Shown here piece by piece: positions 37,288-45,299 of a stretch of DNA of 64,000 nucleotides; within the stretch, counting starts at the first letter, position 1, and the number at the start of each line of letters is the position of its first letter. This DNA is from Thiotrichales bacterium. Its GTDB lineage: Bacteria; Pseudomonadota; Gammaproteobacteria; HK1. The stretch spans positions 1-64,000 of the forward strand of contig JAPOSC010000041.1 of NCBI GenBank assembly GCA_026709935.1, in the 5' to 3' direction. Made by a program: the position numbers and the translations under genes. Under the pieces are notes generated by a model. The model had not been told where the DNA came from. It did not search any database and saw only the letters and a program-made list of their open reading frames with translations.

Positions 37288-37686
37288 ATGCACGCACCGG
37301 GGCCGAAACCATCGGGAGAAGGGACTCTGGACATCATCTTCATCGAGGCGTTGCGGGTCGAGACCGTCATCGGCATCTACGACTGGGAGCGCCGGATCCG
37401 GCAGCCGGTGGTCATCGACCTGGAGATGGGAACCGACATCGCACGGGCGGCGGCGAACGACGACTTTTCGGATGCGCTCGACTACAAGGCGGTGTCGAAG
37501 CGGGTGCAGCAGTTCGTGGCCGAGTCGAGCTTCTTTCTGGTGGAGACGCTCACCGAGCGTGTCGCGGCGCTGATCCTCGACGAGTTCGCGGTGCCCTGGG
37601 TGCGGGTGAAGCTGAACAAGGTCGGCGCGCTCCGGGGCGCGAAGGGAGTCGGCATCGTGATCGAGCGCGGGCGTCGGCCGGAATGA
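37288..37686 (+). CDS. folB: Dihydroneopterin aldolase
   Basis: FolB converts 7,8-dihydroneopterin to 6-hydroxymethyl-dihydropterin and glycolaldehyde in folate synthesis. Conserved segments are DIIFIEALRVETVIGIYDWE, ALDYKAVSKRV, FFLVETLTERVA and the catalytic Lys in VRVKLNKVGALRGAKGVG. ATG 37288 gives 132 residues. The family N-terminus, however, corresponds to a CTG at 37327 (119 residues), which has GGGAGAAGGG just upstream and could be the true start. The stop overlaps folK by four bases. Confidence 0.93.
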   Translation: MHAPGPKPSGEGTLDIIFIEALRVETVIGIYDWERRIRQPVVIDLEMGTDIARAAANDDFSDALDYKAVSKRVQQFVAESSFFLVETLTERVAALILDEFAVPWVRVKLNKVGALRGAKGVGIVIERGRRPE

Positions 37687-38168
37687 CTGAGCGGGCGTAC
37701 GTCGGCGTCGGGAGCAATATCCGGCCCGAGCGGCATGTGCCGCGGGCGCTTGCGATGCTGCGGGCGGAATTCGGGGAGGTCCAGGCCTCGAGCATCTACG
37801 AGTGTCCGCCCCTGGGATTCGAAGGCGAGGCGTTCCACAACCTTGTGGTCTCGTTCGAAACCGGCGTCGGAGTCGACGAGCTGGTCGCCACGCTGCGCGA
37901 GATCGAGGACGCCTGTGGCCGGCAGCGTGGTCCCCAGGCGCCGCCCTCGCGCACCCTCGATCTCGACCTGCTGCTCTTCGGCGAGATCAGGTCCACCGGC
38001 GCCGGCATCGAGCTGCCGCGCGACGACGTGCTCTCGTATGCGTTCGTGCTCGCTCCGCTCGCCGAGATCGCCCCCACGGTGATGCACCCGGTGGTCCGAC
38101 GCACGTTCGCCGAGCTGTGGAGCGAATTCGAGCCGACCCACGAGATGCGCCGCATCGCCGGCAGGTGA
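37683..38168 (+). CDS. folK: 6-hydroxymethyl-7,8-dihydropterin pyrophosphokinase
   Basis: 161 residues. It transfers pyrophosphate from ATP to the product of FolB. AYVGVGSNIRPERHVPRAL, the Mg-binding SRTLDLDLLLFGEI and the C-terminal FVLAPLAEIAPTVMHPV blocks are intact. It is translationally coupled to folB (ATGA), so the two consecutive folate steps are made together. Confidence 0.95.
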   Translation: MTERAYVGVGSNIRPERHVPRALAMLRAEFGEVQASSIYECPPLGFEGEAFHNLVVSFETGVGVDELVATLREIEDACGRQRGPQAPPSRTLDLDLLLFGEIRSTGAGIELPRDDVLSYAFVLAPLAEIAPTVMHPVVRRTFAELWSEFEPTHEMRRIAGR

Positions 38169-38185
38169 CGGGGGAGAAGGCGGCG

Positions 38186-38728
38186 GTGAATTTCTGCTCC
38201 CGGTGCGCGGCTCCGGTGGTGTGGCGCATTCCCCCCGGCGACAATCGCCCGCGCCACGTCTGCGAAGCTTGCGGGACCATCCACTACCAGAACCCGAAAA
38301 TCGTCGCCGGGTGCGTGCTCGAGCACCAAGGGAAGGTTCTGCTCTGTCGGCGCGCAATCGAGCCGCGGCACGGGCGGTGGACGCTGCCGGCGGGATTCAT
38401 GGAGAACGGCGAGACGATGGAGGAGGCGGCGGTGCGGGAGACGTTCGAAGAGGCGAACGCCCGGGTGGAGATCGACGCCCTGTTCTCGTGCCTGGACATC
38501 CCCCGGATCAATCAGGTCTACGTGATGTTCCGCGGCCGGCTCGCCGGCGGGTCGTTCTCACCGGGGGCCGAGAGTCTGGACACTCGCCTGTTCGATGAAG
38601 CCGGGGTCCCCTGGGAAGAGATCGCGTTCCCGGCGATCACCCGTACGCTGGAACTCTGGTTCCGCGATCGCCGCAACGGGGCATTCGGAACCCATACCGA
38701 CGTGATCCATCGCCGCGCGGCACCATGA
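38186..38728 (+). CDS. NUDIX hydrolase with N-terminal zinc ribbon
   Basis: 180 residues from GTG 38186, with GGGGGAG nine bases before; an in-frame GTG at 38165 overlaps folK and is less likely. The zinc ribbon (CSRCAAP and CEACGTIHY) resembles NADH pyrophosphatase-type proteins. The Nudix box GFMENGETMEEAAVRETFEE is complete. It cleaves a nucleoside-diphosphate-linked compound, perhaps NADH, FAD or a dihydroneopterin triphosphate-like molecule; location after folBK is compatible with the last but does not prove it. Confidence 0.88.
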   Translation: MNFCSRCAAPVVWRIPPGDNRPRHVCEACGTIHYQNPKIVAGCVLEHQGKVLLCRRAIEPRHGRWTLPAGFMENGETMEEAAVRETFEEANARVEIDALFSCLDIPRINQVYVMFRGRLAGGSFSPGAESLDTRLFDEAGVPWEEIAFPAITRTLELWFRDRRNGAFGTHTDVIHRRAAP

Positions 38729-38783
38729 GCGGCGACGAAGGACGCCGGCCGCACAATTCCCCGCGCGTTTCGCCGACGGCGGC

Positions 38784-39545
38784 TCAGGGCCCGACGGTGG
38801 CGATTCCCCGGCCGCCGTCGATCGCCATTACCTCTCCGGTCGTGTACGACGCATCGAGGGCCAGCCAGGTAACCGCGTCTGCCACCTCTTCGGCGGAGCC
38901 GGTCCGGCGCAGGGGAACGAGTTGCTCCGCCCGCCGGCGCGCCTCCGTATCGCCGTTGCCTTCGGGCCAGAGCGCGATGCCGGGAGCGACCGCGTTCACC
39001 CGGACTTGCGGCGCAAGCTCCAGCGCCAGCGCACGGGTGAGCATGATCAGACCGGCTTTCGCCGAGCAGTAGGCGGGATAGCCGGCGACGGGGTTGCGTC
39101 CATGGATGTCGGCCAGGTTCACGATCGAGCCGCGGCGGGCGGCGAGAAACGGCGCGGCGGCCTGGCTCGCGAAGAACGGCGCCTTGAGGTTGGTGCCGAT
39201 CAGGTCGTCGAACTCCGCCTCGGTGGCGGTGTCCATCGGGGTCGGGTAGAAGCTCGAAGCGTTGTTGACCAGCACATCGAGGGCTCCGAACCGCGTGGTG
39301 GCGTGGGAGACGAGCCGCGCGGGGGCGCCCGGGTCGAGGAGGTCGCAGCCGAACGTCGTCACCGTTCCCGGCCGTTCGAGATCGAGCGCGCGGGCGAGCG
39401 CCTGCGCCTCGTCGCGAGCGTTCCGGTAGTGCACCACGACGTCGAGACCCCGCCCGTGCAGGGCGCGTACGACGGCCGCTCCGATGCGGCGCGCGGCTCC
39501 GGTGACGAGTGCCACCCGGCGTCGGGTCGCGGCGGGGTTGCTCAC
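38784..39545 (-). CDS. Short-chain dehydrogenase, pteridine reductase (FolM/PTR1)-like
   Basis: 253 residues from a GTG start. The dinucleotide motif TGAARRIGAAVVRALH has the Arg pair typical of pteridine reductases. NNASSFYPTPMD and the catalytic YCSAKAGLIM are also FolM/PTR1-like, and the C-terminus TTGEVMAIDGGRG is standard. It would reduce dihydrofolate or dihydrobiopterin/monapterin with NADPH. It is convergent with the folB-folK-NUDIX run, which supports a pterin role. A generic SDR function cannot be excluded. Confidence 0.85.
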   Translation of the reverse strand: MSNPAATRRRVALVTGAARRIGAAVVRALHGRGLDVVVHYRNARDEAQALARALDLERPGTVTTFGCDLLDPGAPARLVSHATTRFGALDVLVNNASSFYPTPMDTATEAEFDDLIGTNLKAPFFASQAAAPFLAARRGSIVNLADIHGRNPVAGYPAYCSAKAGLIMLTRALALELAPQVRVNAVAPGIALWPEGNGDTEARRRAEQLVPLRRTGSAEEVADAVTWLALDASYTTGEVMAIDGGRGIATVGP

Positions 39546-39880
39546 CCGTGCCCCCGCACGGCTCCGCTGGTTGCTGTCGGCGCCGGCGCATCCGGGTTCG
39601 GGCAAGATCCACGGGATGCCCGTCTTCGCGGCAATGATGGCGTCAACGCTTGTTCGTCACTCCCGCCAAAGCGAGAGTCCCGTGATACTGCTGTCGTATC
39701 TCGTCGAAAACTCGATGACCGGATCCGGACGGGTGCCGACGTCCGGACTCGATCACGCGGAGCGCCGTCCGCCGCGCGGTTCATGGGAGACGCGGGAGAC
39801 CCGGGCAGGGTTTGCATGGATTCTGAGGTCTCTTCCCGTTCGAGGAACGCGATGATAACGGACGGGCGCCAGGAGGCATG
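39546..39880. other. 335-base intergenic stretch, one REP-like hairpin
   Basis: Between the divergent SDR and methyltransferase genes. It holds a REP-like hairpin at 39656-39680; otherwise I see nothing. No clear promoters could be picked. Confidence 0.5.
39656..39680. repeat. REP-like hairpin
   Basis: GTCACTCCCGCCAAAGCGAG then AGTCC. It is a variant of the GTCATTCCCGC...GCGGGAATGAC hairpins at 58445-58588. Confidence 0.55.
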
Positions 39881-41044
39881 ATGCGGTCTCCGTCTGGACT
39901 TCCCGACCTCGACTCCGCCGAGCGGGTTCACGTCGAACGGATGCACGCCCTCCTCCGGGCCGAGGTCGAGGCCGCTGGAGGGGCGATCCCGTTCTCGCGG
40001 TACATGGACACCGTGCTCCATGCGCCGGGGATCGGCTATTACCGGGCCGGCTGGCGGACATTCGGCGCCGGCGGCGATTTCGTCACCGCGCCCGAGATCT
40101 CCCCGTTGTTCGCGAGCGCCGTGGCGCGCCAGGTCGAGCAGGCCCTGTCGTCGATCGGGGTGAGGGAGGTCATCGAGATCGGCGCCGGGTCCGGGGCGAT
40201 GGCGGCGCAGATGCTGCTCGATCTCTCCCTCGGAGGAGCCGTCCGCTATCGCATCCTCGAGCCGAGCGCCGCGCTCGCGGCGCGGCAGCGGGAGACCATC
40301 TCCGCGCGGGCGCCCGGCGCGCTCGCGAGCGTGAGCTGGATCGGCGCGCTTCCCGAGCCCGGATTCCGGGGCGTGGTGCTGGCCAACGAAGTTGTCGACG
40401 CCCTGCCGGTGGAGCGGTTCGAGGCGACCGCGAACGGCGTCCTCGCGCACTGGGTCGGGTTCGACCACGGCGGACCGGTCTGGTGCCCGCAGCCGGCGGA
40501 GCCCTGGCTCGCCGAGGCGGTGGAATCCCTCCAGCACGAGCTCGGATACCGCTTCCCCGTCGGGTATGTCTCCGAGATCGGGCCGGCGCGGTGCGCCTGG
40601 GCGGCGAGCGTGGCGGAGCGGGTGGAATGCGGCCTCGTGCTTCTGATGGATTACGGATTCCCCCGCCGCGAGTTCTACCACCCGGACCGCCGCGACGGCA
40701 CGCTGCGATGCCACTTCCGGCATCGCCGTCACGACGATCCCCTCGTGCTGTGCGGCCTGCAGGACATCAGCGCCCACGTCGACTTCACCGCCCTCGCCCG
40801 CGCCAGCGGACTCGATGTGGCGGGATTCACCACCCAGGGTGCTTTTCTCCTCGGTTGCGGATTGCTCGACCTGATCGCCGACATCGATCCGGGGACCCCC
40901 GAATTCGTCGCATTGACCGCCCGGATCAGGCGAATTACCTTGCCCGGAGAGATGGGGGAGGCCGTGAAGGTCATGGCACTCGCCCGCGGCATGGAGGTCC
41001 AGCTCATGGGCTTCTCGGAGCGGGACCACCGGGCGCGCCTGTGA
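39881..41044 (+). CDS. SAM-dependent methyltransferase, MidA/NDUFAF7 family (COG1565)
   Basis: About 387 residues. The N-terminus IPFSRYMDTVLHAPGIGYYR, TAPEISPLFASAVARQ, the SAM-binding EIGAGSGAMAAQML, LANEVVDALPVERF and LLMDYGFPRREFYHP define the family, whose mitochondrial member methylates an Arg of a complex I subunit. The bacterial substrate is unknown. The first of two adjacent ATGs (39878) sits only one base from AGGAGG, so the second (39881) is the more likely start. Confidence 0.9.
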   Translation: MRSPSGLPDLDSAERVHVERMHALLRAEVEAAGGAIPFSRYMDTVLHAPGIGYYRAGWRTFGAGGDFVTAPEISPLFASAVARQVEQALSSIGVREVIEIGAGSGAMAAQMLLDLSLGGAVRYRILEPSAALAARQRETISARAPGALASVSWIGALPEPGFRGVVLANEVVDALPVERFEATANGVLAHWVGFDHGGPVWCPQPAEPWLAEAVESLQHELGYRFPVGYVSEIGPARCAWAASVAERVECGLVLLMDYGFPRREFYHPDRRDGTLRCHFRHRRHDDPLVLCGLQDISAHVDFTALARASGLDVAGFTTQGAFLLGCGLLDLIADIDPGTPEFVALTARIRRITLPGEMGEAVKVMALARGMEVQLMGFSERDHRARL

Positions 41045-41123
41045 GCGGGACGCGGCGTGGCGCGAGACGGGCCGGGGCGACTCCCGCGCGCCCTGACTCG
41101 CGTCCGCCTTGCGAAATCATGCG

Positions 41124-41180
41124 AGGCTTGTGAAGCAAGCCGATGCATGACAAGGCTTGTGAAGCAAGCCGATGCATGAC
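41124..41180 (+). repeat. 29-bp tandem duplication
   Basis: AGGCTTGTGAAGCAAGCC plus GATGCATGAC occurs twice with one base between. Each unit contains a small hairpin (GGCTTG/CAAGCC). Confidence 0.9.
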
Positions 41181-41270
41181 CATCTACGCGCCCTCGCTTC
41201 GCGAACTGGTGATAAATGCGGGTCAAGTCGCATATGAAGGAGACAAGCATTGGACCGCATTTCTCACCGA

Positions 41271-41330
41271 CTCTCGAACCGGAGTCATCCAACGCTTGAG
41301 CGGTTCTCCGGTCCCTTGCCGAGAACAAGT
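41271..41330. repeat. Dispersed repeat family C, copy 2
   Basis: CTCTCGAACCGGAGTCATCC to GAGAACAAGTGAAATTTCCG. About 85 percent identical by eye to 9316-9373. Confidence 0.65.
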
Positions 41331-41380
41331 GAAATTTCCGGGCTGGCGAGATTGCGCTTCGGACCAGGGAGTCCAGGTTG

Positions 41381-42172
41381 ATGGAGTGGTTGCAGGTCCT
41401 CGTCCTCGCCGCGGTTCAGGGCCTGACCGAATTTCTGCCCGTCTCGAGTTCCGCCCACCTCGTCCTGGTGCCGGTGCTGACGGGATGGCCCGACCAGGGC
41501 CTCGCCTTCGACGTCGCGGTCCACGTCGGCTCTCTCGCCGCGGTGCTGATCTACTTCCGCCGGGATTTCCTGTCGATGCTGCGCGACGGGTGGCACGGGC
41601 CCCGGGAGCCCGGCGGGCGGGTGCGCCTCGGATGGCTGGTAGCGATCGCGACCGTTCCCGTGGGGGCGGTGGGGCTCGCCGTCGACGCGAACCTTGCCGA
41701 TTCGTTGCGCGACCCCCTCGTCATTGCCGTCGCCACCATCGGGTTCGGCCTCGCGTTGCTGTTTGCGGCCGGGGCGGGAGCGAAGGACCGCGATATCGAG
41801 TCCATCGGCGTTCGCGACGCGATCGTGATCGGCTGCGCCCAGGCCATCGCCCTTGTCCCCGGCACATCCCGGGCCGGAATCACGATGACCGCCGGTCTGC
41901 TCGTCGGCCTCACGCCGGCCGCTTCGGCCCGGTTCTCCTTCCTGCTGTCGGCCCCGGTGATTCTGATTGCAGGGGCCTGGAAGACGTTCCAGCTCGCGGC
42001 CGGGGCGGGCTACGCGGACTGGTCTGTCCTCGTCGCCGGCGCACTCGTCGCGGCGCTCTGCGCCTATGTCTGCATCCACGCGTTCCTGCGCTTCATCGCC
42101 CGGATCGGCTTCGCGCCGTTCGTCGCCTACCGGCTGGTGCTCGGCACGGTGCTGCTCTGGGTCTTCACATGA
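41381..42172 (+). CDS. uppP: Undecaprenyl-diphosphatase
   Basis: 263 residues, about eight membrane helices. It recycles the lipid carrier for cell-wall synthesis. The active-site motifs QGLTEFLPVSSSAHL and VPGTSRAGITM are intact. ATG 41381 follows a TTG three bases earlier; ATG is preferred. Confidence 0.95.
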   Translation: MEWLQVLVLAAVQGLTEFLPVSSSAHLVLVPVLTGWPDQGLAFDVAVHVGSLAAVLIYFRRDFLSMLRDGWHGPREPGGRVRLGWLVAIATVPVGAVGLAVDANLADSLRDPLVIAVATIGFGLALLFAAGAGAKDRDIESIGVRDAIVIGCAQAIALVPGTSRAGITMTAGLLVGLTPAASARFSFLLSAPVILIAGAWKTFQLAAGAGYADWSVLVAGALVAALCAYVCIHAFLRFIARIGFAPFVAYRLVLGTVLLWVFT

Positions 42173-42356
42173 TGCGGGACGGGGAGCAGGCGGGGAAACA
42201 TCGCTCGGGGGGGAACGATGCGAGGGGGCGCCATCGCGCCGTGCCGATTCGGCAGTCTTTCGGCCTTCGGAGCGTCCGGCCGGGCCGGCATGGAGCGCCG
42301 GTTCCGGCCCCGTGGGAATTCCTGTCCGGCGGGCGTGGTCCGGACGATTGATCCCG

Positions 42357-43322
42357 TCAGTCGCGGTGTGCCGCGGACGCCCGCAGCCGCCCGAGCGAGG
42401 AGTTGCGTTCGCGTCTTCCGAGATACCCGGGAACGATGCTTTCGATGCTGCGCGCAGTGATCCCGAGTTGCCCCAGGCCGTCGCAGGAGCAGACGTTGTC
42501 GAGCTTCGTCGAGAGATAGTTGTCGGTGCTGAACGGCTTGCCGGGGATACGTTCGAGCACCCGTCCCTGCAGTCGCGAGAGTCGGTCGCCCAGCCCCACG
42601 ATCAGCCGGCGCCGGCCGGTGACGCGGGCGGTGTAGGCGACGAGTTCGCGCATCGTGTAGATGTGCGGCCCGCACAGCTCGTAGCGCTGGTTCGCGGTCG
42701 AATCGTCGCCGAGCGCGGTGAGGAACGCCCGGACCACGTCGCCGATGTACACCGGTGCGAACCGCGCCTCCGGACAGGCGAGCGGGAACACGAACGGCGA
42801 CAGCGCGAGCAGACCCGCGAACCGGTTGAAGAAGCTGTCGCCGGGTCCGAAGATGATGCTCGGGCGGAAGCTCGTGACTGCGATGCCGTCGCCCTCCGCC
42901 GCGTGCACCGTCTGTTCGCCGCTGAACTTGGTGCGCAGGTATTCGCTGGGGGCATCGGCGCCCACGCCGAGCGCGCTCATGTGCAGCAGGCGGCGCACGC
43001 GGCGGCGTCGGCACGCCTCGACGAGCCGGCCGGGAAGTTCCGCGTGCACGTCCCGGAAGCGCTCGCCGGCCCCGGGATGCTCGTTCAGGATGCCGGTGAG
43101 GTTGATCACCGCGTCGCAGCCCGAGAGATGGGCGTCGAGGTTCGATGCCTGGTGGACGTTCGTCTCGACGACCTCGCACGTCGGCATCACCAGCAGGGGC
43201 CGCGAGCGGCTCCGCCGCCGGGTGAGGACCCGGGTCGCGTACCCTTCGCGGGTGAGCGCGGCCACGAGGTGGCGGCCGACGAACCCCGAGCCGCCGAGAA
43301 GTGCGATCCGTTTCGCCGCCAT
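42357..43322 (-). CDS. NAD(P)-binding epimerase-like protein, complex I NDUFA9 family
   Basis: 321 residues, atypical SDR. IALLGGSGFVGRHLVAALTR binds the dinucleotide. FRPSIIFGPGDSFFNRFAGL is the hallmark of the NDUFA9-like subgroup. The catalytic Tyr-Lys pair is conserved only loosely (EYLRTKFSGEQ). Bacterial members are of uncertain function, often annotated as nucleoside-diphosphate-sugar epimerases or associated with quinone biology. Confidence 0.88.
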   Translation of the reverse strand: MAAKRIALLGGSGFVGRHLVAALTREGYATRVLTRRRSRSRPLLVMPTCEVVETNVHQASNLDAHLSGCDAVINLTGILNEHPGAGERFRDVHAELPGRLVEACRRRRVRRLLHMSALGVGADAPSEYLRTKFSGEQTVHAAEGDGIAVTSFRPSIIFGPGDSFFNRFAGLLALSPFVFPLACPEARFAPVYIGDVVRAFLTALGDDSTANQRYELCGPHIYTMRELVAYTARVTGRRRLIVGLGDRLSRLQGRVLERIPGKPFSTDNYLSTKLDNVCSCDGLGQLGITARSIESIVPGYLGRRERNSSLGRLRASAAHRD

Positions 43323-43458
43323 GTTCTTGATCCGGAGGAATCGAAGGCGTAGTTTCGCGGGCGTCCGACGACCCGGTCAAGGTGGGGGGTGTGAGATATC
43401 CGGGCTGCAATCCGCTGCTTCTTCACCTGCCAGGTGCCCAATCAACCAGGAGACATCA

Positions 43459-43953
43459 ATGAAACACTCGCAAAAACTGACCATGGGGATTGCCGTTCTG
43501 ACCCTTTCCCTTATCCTGGTAAAACCGGCATCGGCGCAGTTTCTGCTTGGACAATGCGTGTCATTCCATGAAGATGTGACCCTTATAGATGCAACCAATA
43601 AAAAGTGTCGATTGCGTTTTATGAGTATTTATAACACGAACCACTACTCTACGACGGCTCGTGTAATGGCGAAAAATTGTCCTCCCTTCAACGCTTTGGA
43701 AACTGAGTCCCAAATACCAAAACGAGTTACAGTGATGCTCAATGAGACCGGAAGGGATTTTCCTGCATATAGTAGGACCAAAACTATCGATGTCAGGAAA
43801 CCCCTCGAAAGGTGGCCATGGCTACAGTCACCGAGAGATGACGTTACTTTCACCGGCCTCGAACCCGGCGGTTATTATGCAATAGAGGTATACAACGATG
43901 ACGGGCTCATGCACCGCATGTGCTTGAGGTTGCCCTTCGATCCGAATGGATAA
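43459..43953 (+). CDS. Secreted protein of unknown function, low-GC
   Basis: 164 residues. A clear Sec signal ([18 protein letters not shown], cleavage before QF) is followed by a mature domain with four Cys (in LGQCVSF, KKCRLRF, KNCPPF and HRMCLRL), likely two disulfides. The C-terminal [16 protein letters not shown] looks like a beta-sandwich strand pair. I recognise no family. Base composition is much lower in G+C than every neighbour and codon use is AT-rich, which suggests recent acquisition. Ribosome site CCAGGAGA precedes ATG 43459. Confidence 0.75.
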   Translation: MKHSQKLTMGIAVLTLSLILVKPASAQFLLGQCVSFHEDVTLIDATNKKCRLRFMSIYNTNHYSTTARVMAKNCPPFNALETESQIPKRVTVMLNETGRDFPAYSRTKTIDVRKPLERWPWLQSPRDDVTFTGLEPGGYYAIEVYNDDGLMHRMCLRLPFDPNG

Positions 43954-44035
43954 TCCGACCGAGTGTAAGAACCAGACCAGCAACCCCTCGCGACCGCAGT
44001 CCGACCGCACCGCCGCACCCCATGGATCCCTTGGT

Positions 44036-44440
44036 ATGGATCGCCCGGTGAAGACCTCCTGGCTTGACGAAGTGCGCTGGAACGAGCAGGGCCTGGTGCC
44101 CTGCGTGGTGGAGGATGTGCATTCCGGGCGACCCCTGATGATGGCGTGGATGAATCGCGAGGCGTTGGAGTGCACCGCGCACGAAGGACGGGCCGTGTAC
44201 TGGTCGCGCTCGCGGCGCCGGCTGTGGCGCAAGGGCGAGGAATCCGGTCACGAGCAGCGGGTGCGCGAGATCCGCTTGGACTGCGACGCGGACACAGTGG
44301 CGCTCGTGGTCGAGCAGGTGGGAGGCATCGCCTGCCACACCGGCCGCGAGCGGTGCTTCTTCCGGCGCCTCGAAGACGGGCGCTGGGTCGACGTGGAGCC
44401 GGTGCTGAAGTCGCCGGAGCAAATCTACGGCAGGGGTTGA
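44036..44440 (+). CDS. hisI: Phosphoribosyl-AMP cyclohydrolase
   Basis: 134 residues. It opens the adenine ring of PR-AMP in histidine synthesis. [28 protein letters not shown], the metal site [10 protein letters not shown] and [11 protein letters not shown] are intact. ATG 44036 gives normal length; an ATG at 43946 overlapping the preceding gene would add 30 unconserved residues. It is a separate gene from hisE here, unlike the fused hisIE of enterics. Confidence 0.96.
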   Translation: MDRPVKTSWLDEVRWNEQGLVPCVVEDVHSGRPLMMAWMNREALECTAHEGRAVYWSRSRRRLWRKGEESGHEQRVREIRLDCDADTVALVVEQVGGIACHTGRERCFFRRLEDGRWVDVEPVLKSPEQIYGRG

Positions 44441-44443
44441 GCG

Positions 44444-44758
44444 ATGGATGAGGTGCTCAAGGACCTCGCGGCGGTGATCGAGGCGCGAAAGGGCGTCCCG
44501 GCCGCCGAATCCTACGTCGCGTCACTGTACGCGGGCGGAGTGGACGCGATTCTGAAGAAGGTGGGCGAGGAGGCGGTCGAAGTGGTCATCGCCGGCAAGG
44601 GGGATGACCGTGACGCACTCGTGCACGAAGTCGCGGACCTGTGGTTTCATTGTCTGGTGTTGCTCGCGGCGCGGGGCTCGCATCCGGAGGCGGTCACCAG
44701 CGTTCTGGCCCGTCGGTTCGGGATTTCCGGCCACGTGGAGAAGGCGCGGCGCGGGTGA
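44444..44758 (+). CDS. hisE: Phosphoribosyl-ATP pyrophosphatase
   Basis: 104 residues. It hydrolyses PR-ATP to PR-AMP. The helical MazG-like motif KKVGEEAVEVVIAGK, HEVADLWFHCLVLLA and the N-terminal LAAVIEARKG are intact. It starts three bases after hisI and precedes tatA, an order common in proteobacteria. Confidence 0.96.
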   Translation: MDEVLKDLAAVIEARKGVPAAESYVASLYAGGVDAILKKVGEEAVEVVIAGKGDDRDALVHEVADLWFHCLVLLAARGSHPEAVTSVLARRFGISGHVEKARRG

Positions 44759-44888
44759 CCGCGGCCAGCCTGCATCCGGCCCGGCCGGGAATGCCGGAGT
44801 GGGGAGCGGGCCGGATTTGCGCTAAAGTCACCGGCGGAACCGGATCGGCAGGTCCGGAGGCGTCCAGAAGAAGGCCCGGGAGAAGGTT

Positions 44889-45128
44889 ATGGGAATCAGC
44901 ATCTGGCAGCTCTTGATCGTTCTGGTCATCGTGCTGCTGCTCTTCGGTACGAAGAAGCTCCGCAACATGGGCGGCGATCTCGGCACCGCGATCCGCAACT
45001 TCAAGGGTGCGGTGAAAGAGGGTGGCGACGAGGCAAAGGACGCGGCGGAGGCGGCCCGTATCGAGAATGACGAGGAGCCGGCCCCGGATGCCGCGACGAT
45101 GTCCGCGAAGGAGCGTGAGAGCGCTTGA
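44889..45128 (+). CDS. tatA: Twin-arginine translocase subunit TatA
   Basis: 79 residues. The single N-terminal membrane helix ([20 protein letters not shown]) with FGTKKLR hinge is followed by an amphipathic helix and acidic tail. It forms the variable-size translocation pore for folded proteins such as DsrO. Confidence 0.96.
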   Translation: MGISIWQLLIVLVIVLLLFGTKKLRNMGGDLGTAIRNFKGAVKEGGDEAKDAAEAARIENDEEPAPDAATMSAKERESA

Positions 45129-45299
45129 CGCACGGCCCGTCCCGGCCTTCGGCCCTGCTTCCTCTGCGCAAGTGGCAAGGGCTTCGGCTCGAACGCCGGC
45201 GCCGCATTCCGCCCGCCGTGCCCCCGGACTCCCTGCCGCGCCGGACCGGTCTGCGCCACGCGTGAGGTACCGGCTCGATACGCGCCCGGACCGCTCTCC

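Larger units (their letters stand above)
41045..41380. other. 336-base intergenic stretch with tandem and dispersed repeats
   Basis: It holds a 29-base tandem duplication (41124-41180) and a family C repeat (41271-41321) that runs into GTGAAATTTCCGGGCTGG (41320-41346), an end like that of the palindromic elements. No gene seen. Confidence 0.6.

Noticed and set aside
36183-37290. Long plus-strand frame leading into folB and folK
   Set aside because: It runs antisense to plsY and through repeats; only the folB/folK parts are real.
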